From Granulosicoccus sp964390335 (GTDB lineage Bacteria > Pseudomonadota > Gammaproteobacteria > Granulosicoccales > Granulosicoccaceae): DNA of 64,000 bases. The stretch's first letter is position 1; each line of letters begins with the position of its first letter. The DNA is taken from assembly GCA_964390335.1 (NCBI GenBank), contig CAYMHU010000015.1, positions 10,750 through 74,749 on the forward strand, read 5' to 3'. The position numbers and the translations under genes are program-made. This document shows, piece by piece, positions 35,131-43,308 of the stretch. The notes under the pieces are model-generated. The model made no database searches and was not told the DNA's origin. It saw nothing but the letters and a program-made list of their open reading frames with translations.

Positions 35131-35196
35131 GCTACGCACTCATACTCAATCTGTTAAAGCTGTACAATACCGGCTTTAACTTAGTAGATTCCGATC

Positions 35197-36414
35197 ATGC
35201 CCGATTCACAGGGCAGCAGCCCAAGTCAGTCAGTCACGCGGCTGCGACTTAAAAAGCGCGAAGAACGGCGAGTAGAAGCCGGCCACCTTTGGGTTTTTTC
35301 CAACGAAATAGATACCAGTAGTACCCCGCTTAAAAATATTGAGCCGGGCTCGCCAGCTATTCTGGAAAGTTCATCCGGAAAATTTCTTGGGCATGCATAC
35401 GTTAACCCAGCTTCATTAATTTGTTGCAGGGTGGTCAGTACAGACAAGACTCGCGCGTTCAATGCGACGGTATTGCGAGAACGTTTGCGTACTGCATTAG
35501 AACAACGCACCGGGTTTTACAGTGAACCTTATTATCGCTGGGTGCATGGTGAAGGCGATTTTCTACCTGGTTTGGTTATTGATCGCTATGGCGATACCGT
35601 CATTGCACAAATTACCACGGCCGGTATGGAAGCCTATCGCAACGATATTGTCGATGCCATTGTGAAACTGAGTGATGCTAAACATGTGTGTTTGCGTAAC
35701 GATTCAGCGATGCGTGACCTTGAAGGATTAACACGGTATAGAGAATGGGTTGTGGGTGATGCGCCCGATGCGTTGCGCATTGTTGAAAACGGCTTGTCTT
35801 TTGAGGTACCAACCGAGTTGGGTCAAAAAACCGGATGGTTTTACGATCATCGTGACAGTCGTCGAAATTTACGAGACTGGGTTAAAGACAAACAGGTGCT
35901 CGATTTATATTGTTATGCCGGTGCGTTTGGATTAAATGCCGCAGCGGCCGGGGCCAGCGATGTGTTGGCTATCGATGCATCGGAATCTGCAGTAGCGGCG
36001 GCCAATGCCAATGCTGCGTTGAATGGACTAAGCAACACCTTTAAAGCTGAACAGGCTGATGTGGTGGAAAAGCTCAGGCAATTATTTACTGAATCCGCTC
36101 AGTTTGATGCAATCGTTCTAGACCCTCCGGCGTTTATAAAACGAAAGAAAGATCGGGATGCGGGTTTGAGGCACTACGCATTGAATAACCGCCTGGCGAT
36201 GAAATTGCTGCGCCCCGGCGGCCTATTGCTGAGCGCTTCGTGCTCGCAGGCATTGGACCTGCACGCCTTGCAGCAGGCGGTTCGGCAAGGCATTCCAAAA
36301 GCTCGTCAAGGGATACAGATTTTACAGACATTCCAGCAGGCGCCAGATCACCCGGTCAATGTGTCGATGCCCGAATCGTTGTATTTAAAAGGAATCATTG
36401 CGCGGCTGGTATAG
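35197..36414 (+). CDS. rlmI: 23S rRNA m5C1962 methyltransferase
   Basis: A SAM-dependent methyltransferase of 405 residues. An N-terminal PUA domain (LKKREERRVEAGHLWVFSNEI) is followed by a central domain with HGEGDFLPGLVIDRYGD, and a Rossmann methyltransferase with LDLYCYAGAFGLNAAAAGA and the catalytic region DPPAFIKRKKD plus SCSQALD. These match RlmI (YccW). It is transcribed with its own start shortly before lgt. Confidence 0.93.
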   Translation: MPDSQGSSPSQSVTRLRLKKREERRVEAGHLWVFSNEIDTSSTPLKNIEPGSPAILESSSGKFLGHAYVNPASLICCRVVSTDKTRAFNATVLRERLRTALEQRTGFYSEPYYRWVHGEGDFLPGLVIDRYGDTVIAQITTAGMEAYRNDIVDAIVKLSDAKHVCLRNDSAMRDLEGLTRYREWVVGDAPDALRIVENGLSFEVPTELGQKTGWFYDHRDSRRNLRDWVKDKQVLDLYCYAGAFGLNAAAAGASDVLAIDASESAVAAANANAALNGLSNTFKAEQADVVEKLRQLFTESAQFDAIVLDPPAFIKRKKDRDAGLRHYALNNRLAMKLLRPGGLLLSASCSQALDLHALQQAVRQGIPKARQGIQILQTFQQAPDHPVNVSMPESLYLKGIIARLV

Positions 36415-36447
36415 CGTTACGCGTGTGCTTTTTAACCCGTATAATTA

Positions 36448-37266
36448 ATGACTATGGAATTTGGACCTCTCGAAAATTACTGGCAATACCCGCAAATTGA
36501 TCCCGTCGCGTTCTCAATTGGGCCATTGACCGTTCATTGGTACGGCGTAACGTACCTTGTCGCGTTTTTAGTGGGCTGGTGGTTGGCCAAATATCGAGCA
36601 TCTAAACCCGGCTCTGGGTGGAAGCCAGATGAAATTGGTGATCTGGTGTTTTACATTGTGCTTGGGGTCATAGTGGGTGGCAAGCTTGGCTCTGCGCTGT
36701 TCTATCAAACCGAAAACCTGTTGCAAGATCCCATCGGCACCTTAAACCCGATGAATGGCGGCATGTCGTTTCATGGCGGTTTTATCGGTGTACTGATTGC
36801 GTTTTGGTTATATGCACGCAATACCAACCGCACATTCTTTGATGTTGCCGATTTTATTGCTCCGGCTTTTCCCATTGGATTAGGCGCAGGGCGGGTTGGA
36901 AATTTTATCAACGGTGAGTTATGGGGCCGCGTAAGTGATGTGCCTTGGGCCATGATTTATCCACATGTAGGGCCTGAACCGCGCCATCCTAACCAGCTAT
37001 ATCAAATAATCGGCGAAGGCATTATCCTGTTCTTAGTCGTTTGGATTTTTTCTAGTAAATCCCGGCCGCGCATGGCGGTATCGGGTATGTTTGCATTGGT
37101 ATACGGTATCTACCGATTCATTGTTGAATTTTTCCGCGAACCTGATGGGCATCTGGGTTTTATTGCGATGGACTGGTTAACCATGGGGCAGCTGTTATCG
37201 GTGCCAATGATTTTAATTGGGGCGTTGCTTTTGTTTCTGGCTTATCGTAACAACAAGCAGGTGTAG
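36448..37266 (+). CDS. lgt: Prolipoprotein diacylglyceryl transferase
   Basis: The inner-membrane enzyme that transfers diacylglycerol to the lipobox cysteine, the first step of lipoprotein maturation. It has 272 residues and about seven membrane segments. The signature GRVGNFINGELWGR and the conserved HGG in MSFHGGFIG are present, together with the RHPNQLYQ segment. An alternative ATG lies six bases later. The lgt-thyA-folA order is common in gammaproteobacteria. Confidence 0.95.
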   Translation: MTMEFGPLENYWQYPQIDPVAFSIGPLTVHWYGVTYLVAFLVGWWLAKYRASKPGSGWKPDEIGDLVFYIVLGVIVGGKLGSALFYQTENLLQDPIGTLNPMNGGMSFHGGFIGVLIAFWLYARNTNRTFFDVADFIAPAFPIGLGAGRVGNFINGELWGRVSDVPWAMIYPHVGPEPRHPNQLYQIIGEGIILFLVVWIFSSKSRPRMAVSGMFALVYGIYRFIVEFFREPDGHLGFIAMDWLTMGQLLSVPMILIGALLLFLAYRNNKQV

Positions 37267-37277
37267 AAGGAATAATT

Positions 37278-38072
37278 GTGCAGCAATATCTTGATCTGTT
37301 AACACACATTGTAAAAAACGGTTCTGATAAAGGTGACAGAACAGGCACCGGTACACGTTCCGTGTTTGGTCATCAAATGCGTTTCAATTTATCCGACGGC
37401 TTTCCTGTTCTGACCACAAAGCACTTACATTTACGATCCATTATTCATGAACTCTTGTGGTTTCTAGCCGGCGATACAAACGTTAAATACCTACAAGAAA
37501 ATGGCGTGCGCATTTGGAATGAATGGGCCGATGAAAATGGCGAGCTTGGGCCTGTTTATGGTGGTCAATGGCGATCATGGCCAACACCTGATGGCGGGCA
37601 TATAGATCAAATCACGCAATTGGTTGATCAAATACGTAATAACCCGGATTCAAGACGCTTAATCGTGAGTGCATGGAATGTATCGGATATTCCCAAAATG
37701 AAATTACCGCCGTGCCATGCTTTGTTTCAATTTTATGTTGCCGATAACAAACTCAGTTGTCAGTTGTATCAACGAAGTGCAGATGTATTTTTGGGTGTGC
37801 CGTTTAATATTGCGTCGTACTCATTACTCACACACATGATGGCGCAAGTCACCGGCTTGCAAGTGGGTGACTTTGTGCACACCTTGGGTGATGCGCACTT
37901 GTATAACAACCATATGGATCAAGTACACCAGCAACTTCAACGCAAGCCAGGCACGTTGCCTATTTTGAAACTCAATCCCGAAATTAAGGATCTGTTTGCG
38001 TTTAAGTTTGAGGATATTGAGCTTGTGGGTTACGAAGCTGAGCCGAATATCCCGGCGCCCATTGCGGTTTAG
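37278..38072 (+). CDS. thyA: Thymidylate synthase
   Basis: Converts dUMP to dTMP using methylene-tetrahydrofolate. It has 264 residues, the same length as the E. coli enzyme. The catalytic Cys146 is in LPPCHALFQFYV. RTGTGTRSVFGHQMRF, SCQLYQRSADVFLGVPFNIA and the C-terminal PIAV fit the family. The start is GTG at 37278 with AGAAGGAAT upstream. The dihydrofolate it releases is the substrate of the next gene's product. Confidence 0.97.
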   Translation: MQQYLDLLTHIVKNGSDKGDRTGTGTRSVFGHQMRFNLSDGFPVLTTKHLHLRSIIHELLWFLAGDTNVKYLQENGVRIWNEWADENGELGPVYGGQWRSWPTPDGGHIDQITQLVDQIRNNPDSRRLIVSAWNVSDIPKMKLPPCHALFQFYVADNKLSCQLYQRSADVFLGVPFNIASYSLLTHMMAQVTGLQVGDFVHTLGDAHLYNNHMDQVHQQLQRKPGTLPILKLNPEIKDLFAFKFEDIELVGYEAEPNIPAPIAV

Positions 38073-38087
38073 CTGTTGCTTTAAGGT

Positions 38088-38603
38088 ATGACTCAGGAAA
38101 AGAAAATCCGCGTTGGCATGATGCTGGCCATGGACAAAAACAAACTCATTGGTAAAGACAATGATATGCCGTGGCATATTCCAGGTGAGCAGGCATACTT
38201 TAAAGAAGTCACCATGGGTAAGCCGATTATCATGGGGCGCAAAACCTATGAGTCTATTGGTCGTCCACTACCGGGTAGGGCCAATATTGTGGTTACGCGC
38301 AACCCTAAATGGAGCGCTGATGGCGTGGTTGTGGTGGGCTCATTAAGCCAAGCTATCGATCTTGCAGCGCAGCTTGCAGGCACGGAAGTAGACGAAGTGA
38401 TGATTATTGGCGGCGCAACCCTGTGTCGCGAAGCAATGCCCATCACCGAGCGCGTGTACTTGACCTATATTGATCATGCTTATGAAGGTGATACGTATTT
38501 TGATAGTTTTAATTGGTCAGATTGGCAAGAGCTTTCCAGACAAGATAACCAGCATGAGGGGTTGGCTTATTCCTATTATGTGTTGGAGCGTGCAGGGGCA
38601 TAG
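38088..38603 (+). CDS. folA: Dihydrofolate reductase
   Basis: Reduces dihydrofolate to tetrahydrofolate. It has 171 residues. The active-site region MLAMDKNKLIGKDNDMPWHIP has the conserved acidic residue. MGRKTYESIGRPLPGR binds NADPH, and VDEVMIIGGATLC is the glycine-rich turn. It follows thyA by 15 bases, so the two make a folate unit. It is convergent with the RidA-like gene. Confidence 0.96.
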   Translation: MTQEKKIRVGMMLAMDKNKLIGKDNDMPWHIPGEQAYFKEVTMGKPIIMGRKTYESIGRPLPGRANIVVTRNPKWSADGVVVVGSLSQAIDLAAQLAGTEVDEVMIIGGATLCREAMPITERVYLTYIDHAYEGDTYFDSFNWSDWQELSRQDNQHEGLAYSYYVLERAGA

Positions 38604-38667
38604 TTACTTGCCGCTAAGGATTCAACGCCACCTGCGGCCATATCTTGAAGAAATTCTGAATTGGGCG

Positions 38668-39024
38668 CTACTTAACTGCTGCGGTCACCATAATTTCGAC
38701 TTGAAAATCATTGGTGGCCAGACGCGCAGACTCAACTGCCGCACGGCACGGCGGGTTAGCGGTATCGACCCATGCATCCCAAACTGCATTCATCTCAGCA
38801 AAATCATCCATGCTAGTCAGCCAGATAGTAGCGCTTAGCATGCGTGATTTATCGCTGCCAGCTTCTGCAAGAAAGCCATCAATGGCACTGAGAATATCTT
38901 CGGTTTGTGCGGTAATGCTGCCGCCTTTCGCGCCTTGTGCTACTTGGCCAGCAAGATACACGGTATTACCATGTACCACGACTTGGCTCATACGTGCGTT
39001 GGAATGTAGACGGGTTATGCTCAT
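38668..39024 (-). CDS. RidA/YjgF-family protein
   Basis: A 118-residue protein of the RidA superfamily, which includes enamine/imine deaminases. It opens ITRLHSNARMSQVVVHGNTVYLAGQV. The arginine of the family's C-terminal motif appears in NPPCRAAVESARLA, where the Rid subfamily marker is degenerate. It may therefore belong to a subgroup other than canonical RidA. It lies 27 bases after apaH on the same strand and may be the last gene of the lptD operon. Confidence 0.85.
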   Translation of the reverse strand: MSITRLHSNARMSQVVVHGNTVYLAGQVAQGAKGGSITAQTEDILSAIDGFLAEAGSDKSRMLSATIWLTSMDDFAEMNAVWDAWVDTANPPCRAAVESARLATNDFQVEIMVTAAVK

Positions 39025-39051
39025 CGTTGCCTCTGCGTATGTAAGTAGCCG

Positions 39052-39861
39052 TTAGTCTATACCAGGTACGGTTGTGGTGACACCGGTTTCCAATGCATAA
39101 GCAGCAAGCGACCCACCCCAAACACAGCCTCTGTCCATTGGTAGAACGTTAGAGACTCTGAATCCCGGGTGACTGCTCCAATGCCCAAACACAATGGTGG
39201 CATCGATGTGCTCGCGTTTGGGTACTGCATACCAGGGCATCAAAGTTTTGGGCGCTTTGTTGGGTGGCCCGTTAAAAGTGAAGTCAAGTCCTGCATCTTC
39301 GTTACAGTAGCGCATGCGCGTAAACGCGTTAATAGCAAACCGGCGGCGGCGATGCTTACCCAATTTTTTAGACCATTGCGCAGGCTTATTGCCATACATG
39401 CGTTCCAGAAAATCCACATAGTTGTCCGAGCGCAACACGGTTTCAAGTTCTGTCGCCATTGCTTTTGCTGTAGCTAAGTCCCACTTCGGGTGAATACCAG
39501 CATGCACCAGCACACAACGTATGCCTTCGCCGTGATGCAACAAAGGCAGGTGGCGCAACCAATCGGTTAATTCCGGGAGATCGTCTGCGGCAAGGATTTT
39601 TTTTAAGGTATCGCGGCCGCCCGGTTGGCGAATGCCGTGAATACAGGCCAGCAGATGCAAATCGTGATTACCTAGCACAGTGAGTGCGCTGCTACCCAGA
39701 TTTTTAACATAGCGAAGCGTGGCTAACGACTGTGGTCCGCGATTAATGATATCGCCGACAAACCAGATTTTATCTGTTGCGGGATCGAAACGAATTTTAT
39801 CCAGCAGTTTTTCAAGCGGTGCAAGGCAGCCATGCAAATCGCCGATGGCGTAGGTAGTCAT
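39052..39861 (-). CDS. apaH: Symmetrical bis(5'-nucleosyl)-tetraphosphatase
   Basis: A metallophosphatase that hydrolyses Ap4A to two ADP. It has 269 residues. The metal motifs are GDLHGC near residue 8, FVGDIINRGP (usually GDLVNRGP), LGNHDLHLLA and HAGIHP. Ap4A also caps RNA 5' ends, which ApaH can remove. It lies 16 bases after apaG on the same strand, in the order seen in E. coli. Confidence 0.96.
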   Translation of the reverse strand: MTTYAIGDLHGCLAPLEKLLDKIRFDPATDKIWFVGDIINRGPQSLATLRYVKNLGSSALTVLGNHDLHLLACIHGIRQPGGRDTLKKILAADDLPELTDWLRHLPLLHHGEGIRCVLVHAGIHPKWDLATAKAMATELETVLRSDNYVDFLERMYGNKPAQWSKKLGKHRRRRFAINAFTRMRYCNEDAGLDFTFNGPPNKAPKTLMPWYAVPKREHIDATIVFGHWSSHPGFRVSNVLPMDRGCVWGGSLAAYALETGVTTTVPGID

Positions 39862-39877
39862 CTTTACGCGTTAGCAA

Positions 39878-40249
39878 TTAGTGCAGAGTATGCGGGGTCG
39901 ATAATAGAAATTCTGCGATGGGGGCTTTAAATTCTTCGCCATCGTCAGTGACCATCAAATATGTACCACCCATAGTACCCATGGAGGTTTCTAATAATGT
40001 GCCACTGGTGTATTGAAAGCCTTCGCCGGGTCTTAAGTGCGGTTGCTCACCGACAACACCGTCGCCGTGCACTTCTTCGACCTTGCCGTTCGCATCGCGA
40101 ATAACCCAATGTCGTGTGAGTAGTTTAGCCGCTACATCACCCACATTGCGAATGGTGATGGTGTAGGCGAACACGTAGCGATCGTTATCAGGCTCTGATT
40201 CTGATTCAACGTACACAGTATCGACATCCACCTGAATTGAATCACTCAT
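39878..40249 (-). CDS. apaG: ApaG domain protein
   Basis: A 123-residue fibronectin-III-like protein often encoded with apaH and ksgA. The core YVFAYTITIRNVGDVAAKLLTRHW and GVVGEQPHLRPGEGFQYTSG is typical. The ATG at 40249 has GGGG nine bases upstream; a start four codons earlier (40261) is possible. Its biochemical role is not settled, though a nucleoside-polyphosphate link has been proposed. Confidence 0.93.
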   Translation of the reverse strand: MSDSIQVDVDTVYVESESEPDNDRYVFAYTITIRNVGDVAAKLLTRHWVIRDANGKVEEVHGDGVVGEQPHLRPGEGFQYTSGTLLETSMGTMGGTYLMVTDDGEEFKAPIAEFLLSTPHTLH

Positions 40250-40304
40250 ATTTGACCCCATAAGGAAACTCCGCGAACTGAAGATAAACTTCTGATTTAC
40301 GCGA

Positions 40305-41069
40305 CTATGGTAGCATTTTCGCGAGTAATAAAAACTGATCTAGGCTCAACGTTTCAGCTCGTGCTTGAGGATCCAAACCGGCGGTTTGCAGCTGCTCAGC
40401 AGTGAGTATGGATTTTAAATTGTTGCGCAGCGTTTTGCGTTTATTGGCGAATGCTAGCCGCGTAGCGTCTGATAGTTTGGCAATGATCTTTGCATCGGGC
40501 GCACCCGCTATTGGTACTAAGCGCACCACGGCTGACTGCACTTTGGGTGGTGGATTAAATGATTCAGGCGGTACATCCAATAGCGACTCTATCTTGAAAC
40601 AACTTTGCATCATGACGCTAAGCCGGCCAAATACGCGCGTTCCGGATTGCGCGCAGAGCCTGTCAACCACTTCTTTTTGCAGCATTGCGTGGATATCACG
40701 TATGTGCGTACGTTGTTCCAGCAGGTTCAGTAACAATGGCGTGCCGATGTTGTATGGTAAATTTCCAACCACGCGTATGGACTTGCCATCCGCCAGTTGT
40801 GGCCAATCCACTGTCAGTACGTCAGATTCGTGTACGGTTAAGTTTGTCAGATTTTTGCGTTGTAGTCTGGCCACTAAATCGCGGTCTATTTCTATCACGT
40901 GTAAGTGCTGAAGCCTGTCCAGTAACGGGAAGGTAATGGCGCCCAAACCCGGTCCGACTTCAACGACGTGGTCATCGCTATTAGGGTTGATATGGCCAAT
41001 AATACGTTCAATCAGCGCCTGATCGTGCAGAAAATTCTGGCCGAAACGTTTTCGTGGTTGATGGCTCAA
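40305..41069 (-). CDS. rsmA: 16S rRNA dimethyladenosine transferase (KsgA)
   Basis: Dimethylates A1518 and A1519 of 16S rRNA during late 30S assembly. It has 254 residues. RKRFGQNFLHDQALIERI, the SAM motif VVEVGPGLGAITFPLL, and the catalytic NLPYNIGTPLL are present, with SFNPPPKVQSAVVRL near the C-terminus. Its start overlaps the pdxA stop by four bases. Confidence 0.97.
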   Translation of the reverse strand: MSHQPRKRFGQNFLHDQALIERIIGHINPNSDDHVVEVGPGLGAITFPLLDRLQHLHVIEIDRDLVARLQRKNLTNLTVHESDVLTVDWPQLADGKSIRVVGNLPYNIGTPLLLNLLEQRTHIRDIHAMLQKEVVDRLCAQSGTRVFGRLSVMMQSCFKIESLLDVPPESFNPPPKVQSAVVRLVPIAGAPDAKIIAKLSDATRLAFANKRKTLRNNLKSILTAEQLQTAGLDPQARAETLSLDQFLLLAKMLP

Positions 41070-42046
41070 GATGGTGTTGCGGCCATTGTCGCAGCCATTT
41101 CAATTGCAGCGTGCAGACTGCCCGAATTAATATTGCCGGTAGCAGCTTTATCCAAAGCCGTTCCATGATCTACGCTGGTTCGAATAATCGGTAAGCCCAG
41201 TGTTACGTTTACTGCCTGACCAAAGCCAGCGTACTTTAATACGGGCAATCCTTGGTCGTGGTACATCGCCAATACAGCATCGGCATCGCTTAAATGATGT
41301 GGTGTAAATAATGTATCGGCGGGTAGGGGGCCGATTAACGATAGGCCTTGGTCTTTTAACTCATTCACCGTTGGGATAATAATGTCGATTTCTTCGGTGC
41401 CCAGATGCCCATCTTCTCCAGCATGCGGATTTAATCCGCACACCAAAATGGTCGGCTTGGCGATATGAAATTTTTGCACTAGTTCGTCGTGCAATACTGT
41501 TAACACCCGTACGAGTTGGTCTTTATTTATGGCGCTGGCCACTTGTGATAACGGCAAGTGCGTTGTGGCTAAAGCAACTCGAAAATTGCCGGCAGCCAGC
41601 AGCATGACCGGGTTAGCGCCCGATTTTTCTGCAAGGTACTCTGTATGGCCAGAGAACTTTACACCGGCATCATTAATGACACCTTTATGCAACGGCGCGG
41701 TGATCATCGCATCAAAGCGATTATGAGCGCAGCCGTCTGCGGCGATGTCCAGCGTTTGCAATACGTAAGCTGCGTTAGCCGGGTTTAATTTGCCAGCGAT
41801 GACCGGTTCGGCAATGTGGCACGTTTCAATAAACAGCTCACCCGGAGCGCATGGAGATGCTGGTTGTGCATCGTCGAACGGCCGTAGGGTTAACGGTAAA
41901 TTTAAGGCTTCAGCACGTTCTTTGAATACGTCAGGTGAACCGATGACAACGAGTTGATGTGGGTGTGCTTGCTGAGCTAGCTGCACGCATAAGTCCGGAC
42001 CAATACCCGCTGGCTCGCCACTGGTTAACGCAAGGCGAAGCACCAT
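41066..42046 (-). CDS. pdxA: 4-hydroxythreonine-4-phosphate dehydrogenase
   Basis: The NAD-dependent dehydrogenase of the deoxyxylulose-5-phosphate-dependent route to pyridoxal phosphate. It has 326 residues. Motifs are LTSGEPAGIGPDL, APLHKGVINDAG, the metal ligand HTEYLAE, VCGLNPHAGEDGHLG, and TSVDHGTALDKAATG. It overlaps surA by one base (TGATG) and ksgA by four. pdxH, the last step of the same pathway, lies at 54.2 kb. Confidence 0.97.
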   Translation of the reverse strand: MVLRLALTSGEPAGIGPDLCVQLAQQAHPHQLVVIGSPDVFKERAEALNLPLTLRPFDDAQPASPCAPGELFIETCHIAEPVIAGKLNPANAAYVLQTLDIAADGCAHNRFDAMITAPLHKGVINDAGVKFSGHTEYLAEKSGANPVMLLAAGNFRVALATTHLPLSQVASAINKDQLVRVLTVLHDELVQKFHIAKPTILVCGLNPHAGEDGHLGTEEIDIIIPTVNELKDQGLSLIGPLPADTLFTPHHLSDADAVLAMYHDQGLPVLKYAGFGQAVNVTLGLPIIRTSVDHGTALDKAATGNINSGSLHAAIEMAATMAATPS

Positions 42047-43308
42047 CAGCCAGTACGAACTTCTATGAATGTTTCATCGCGCAGTTGGCGAATCCAGCGC
42101 TCAGTTTCTTGTTCCATGCGTCGTTGACGTAAGGTTTGCTCTGCCTGTTGCCGAACAACGGTGTCGCTGGTTTCTCGTTGACGTCGATCAAGTACTTGCA
42201 ACAGATGCCAGCCGTATTGTGTGCGAAATGGCTGACTCAACTGACCCTTTTCCAATGTGGCTGCTACGTCTTCCATTTCTTGTGGCATTTGACCAGACGT
42301 GAACCACGGTAGCTCGCCACCGTTATTGGCGCTGTTTGGATCTTCACTGAATTCTGCCGCTAGTGCATCGAACGATTCGTTGTTGTTAATGCGTCGCCGG
42401 AGTTCAGCGAGTTGTTGATCGCCATCAGTGCCTGTTACAAAGATATGGCGCGCAAGGGTTTCATTTTGCACCTCTCGTGCGCTATCGCTTTTGTCCTCAA
42501 GCTTGATGATGTGAAAACCGTTGGGACTGCGGATAGGCTCGCTGATATCACCAATCTGCATGTTGGGCAGCTCCTTAGACACGAAGTCGGGTAGCTCCTG
42601 CAGCACACGCCAACCCAGATCACCGCCTTGCAGCGCGCGCGCGCCATCGGAGTTCGCTGCCGCAACTTGTGCAAAGTCATTGCCGCCGCGTAAACTGGCT
42701 AGCACTTTATTTGCTCTGGCAATGGCCGCATTGACTTCCGCTTGTGGTGCAGTCGATGGCACTGCGATCAAAATATGCAGCACCCTAAATCGATTGTTTT
42801 GGCCGCTTTTTTTGGATGCTGATATAAAGTCGTCAATTTCTTGAGAAGACACTTTAATGCGCGGTTGTACGTCGCGTTGAATCAATTGCGCCAATAGCAA
42901 TTCGTGTTCAATACTTTTACGATAATAGTTGTAATCGAAACCTTGAGAACGTAGCGCATTACGAAACTGCTGCACTTCCATATTGTTTTGCGATGCGATG
43001 CGCTCTATTGCCTGATTTACCTGCGATGGGTCTATTGCTATGCCTAATCGAGCGGCCTGCTGACGCTGAATTTCCTGGTCTATCATGCGTTCCAGCACGC
43101 GTTCGAAAAACACTTGATCGTCTGGCAGGCTCTGACGATTTGTTTGTGCTTGCAACTTTAGAAAATCTGCTTCTTGTTGCAGTTCGCTGGCCAACACCAC
43201 GCCTTCGTTAACAACGGCAGCGATTTCATCGAGCACGATGTCGGCGGCAAACGCAAAGCTTGTGCAGCACGTGATCAAGCTACTTAAAAGTAAGGTTCGT
43301 ATTTTCAT
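42046..43308 (-). CDS. surA: Periplasmic chaperone / peptidyl-prolyl isomerase SurA
   Basis: Escorts unfolded outer-membrane proteins such as LptD across the periplasm. It has 420 residues with a signal peptide (cleavage near SFAFAA) and an N-terminal SurA domain with LDEIAAVVNEGVVLASEL. Two parvulin repeats follow (FRVLHILIA near 170 and ARHIFVTG near 290), and a C-terminal helix. Overlap with lptD (four bases) and pdxA (one base) keeps chaperone and client in one operon. Confidence 0.96.
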   Translation of the reverse strand: MKIRTLLLSSLITCCTSFAFAADIVLDEIAAVVNEGVVLASELQQEADFLKLQAQTNRQSLPDDQVFFERVLERMIDQEIQRQQAARLGIAIDPSQVNQAIERIASQNNMEVQQFRNALRSQGFDYNYYRKSIEHELLLAQLIQRDVQPRIKVSSQEIDDFISASKKSGQNNRFRVLHILIAVPSTAPQAEVNAAIARANKVLASLRGGNDFAQVAAANSDGARALQGGDLGWRVLQELPDFVSKELPNMQIGDISEPIRSPNGFHIIKLEDKSDSAREVQNETLARHIFVTGTDGDQQLAELRRRINNNESFDALAAEFSEDPNSANNGGELPWFTSGQMPQEMEDVAATLEKGQLSQPFRTQYGWHLLQVLDRRQRETSDTVVRQQAEQTLRQRRMEQETERWIRQLRDETFIEVRTG